DNA of 64,000 nucleotides, from NCBI RefSeq assembly GCF_009727955.1, contig NZ_WOBR01000004.1, forward strand, positions 683,724 to 747,723, written 5' to 3'. The position numbers and the translations under genes were made by a program. Numbering within the stretch: the stretch's first letter is position 1; every line of letters begins with the position of its first letter. The notes under the pieces were generated by a model. That model worked only from the letters and a program-made list of their open reading frames with translations, made no database searches and had not been told where the DNA came from. Source of the DNA: Aliivibrio fischeri. GTDB lineage: Bacteria > Pseudomonadota > Gammaproteobacteria > Enterobacterales > Vibrionaceae. Of this stretch, positions 63,656 to 64,000 are shown one piece after another.

Positions 63656-64000
63656 TTATACACGTAAAATTCGCTGAACAGCATTATTTATTTCAGCACT
63701 TGAGGCATTTAGACCTAAAGAGAATGAAATGTATTGATCACCACGGTTAAAACCAAGAGAACGGTCAACTTCCGCTAAGCAATGGATAACACTACCATCC
63801 AAAATAAATGACAATTCAATTTCTTTCTTATTAATAAAGCCGCTACTTCTAAATTCAATTTCTTGGTAACAACCAGAATGAGACTTGAAGTGACCTCCAT
63901 TTAAAAAGCCCTTCTCAACATCTGCTTTTACCATGTTAAAGCCGGCTTGCTCAACTTGTTGGATAATCGCTCCAGCGACAGGTAACGGTTTTACTATTAG
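63656..64000 (-). CDS. Spo0M-family protein, C-terminal part
   Basis: The frame is open to the window edge (115 residues seen), with the visible start IVKPLPVAGAIIQQVEQAG continuous with the later Met at 63934, so that Met is internal. The segment GGHFKSHSGCYQEIEFRSSG, then EIELSFILDGSVIHCLAEVDRS, matches the C-terminal region of Spo0M (arrestin-like) proteins. These are common in Vibrio but of unknown role outside Bacillus sporulation. The N-terminal arrestin domain is outside the window. Confidence 0.78.
   Translation of the reverse strand, partial: LIVKPLPVAGAIIQQVEQAGFNMVKADVEKGFLNGGHFKSHSGCYQEIEFRSSGFINKKEIELSFILDGSVIHCLAEVDRSLGFNRGDQYISFSLGLNASSAEINNAVQRILRV

Noticed and set aside
63656-63934. 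Complete 92-residue gene starting at the Met at 63934
   Set aside because: The frame continues upstream to the window edge with Spo0M-like sequence, so the Met is internal and the gene is only partial here.

Overview
The window is AT-rich gamma-proteobacterial chromosome. It best fits an Aliivibrio/Vibrio species, probably of the A. fischeri group. The reasons are the hut heme-uptake/TonB1 cluster, the thrS-infC-rpmI-rplT operon, pheST with ihfA, and a VgrG-VasW-VasX type VI secretion cargo cluster. The species call is inference from gene content, not from a database match.

Left third (1-23.4 kb): a defence island with every effector gene on the minus strand. In transcription order it carries ddmD-ddmE (helicase-nuclease plus Argonaute-like plasmid elimination), hsdM-hsdS (type I modification and specificity), two DUF262 genes (GmrSD-like), hsdR (type I restriction), and zorA-zorB-zorC-zorD (type I Zorya; zorD runs off the left edge). 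Most junctions overlap or are a few bases long. A WYL-domain regulator (BrxR/CapW type) is divergent from ddmD, with a palindrome in the shared promoter region. The island stops at two tandem tRNA-Val(GAC) genes whose 3' ends face it. From memory, the gene set and order match the defence core of Vibrio cholerae pathogenicity island VPI-2. No integrase lies in the window.

Middle (23.7-38.2 kb): housekeeping and signalling genes. These are a dCACHE-GGDEF diguanylate cyclase, a CvfB-like S1 protein, a conserved membrane protein, a stand-alone PEP-synthase-like C-terminal domain that looks catalytically dead, an AroH-type DAHP synthase, yajQ, an M3 oligoendopeptidase, an AstE-like zinc deacylase, ihfA and pheST. 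Two or three short fold-back repeats with ATACCAAT/ATTGGTAT ends lie between genes.

Right third (38.5-64 kb): a Fur-box-controlled heme receptor; then a type VI cargo cluster (vgrG, vasW, vasX) followed by a duplicated two-gene immunity-like unit A-B-A'-B' whose last member is frameshifted; then hutZ-hutX-hutW divergent from tonB-exbB-exbD-hutB-hutC-hutD with Fur-like sites between them; and a ferric-reductase-like flavoprotein. After these comes the translation operon thrS-infC-rpmI-rplT. The thrS leader holds a hairpin that mimics the tRNA-Thr anticodon arm, and infC starts at AUU. The window closes with a ribbon-helix-helix protein, a glyoxalase-like protein, an ABM-domain protein and the C-terminal part of a Spo0M-family gene.
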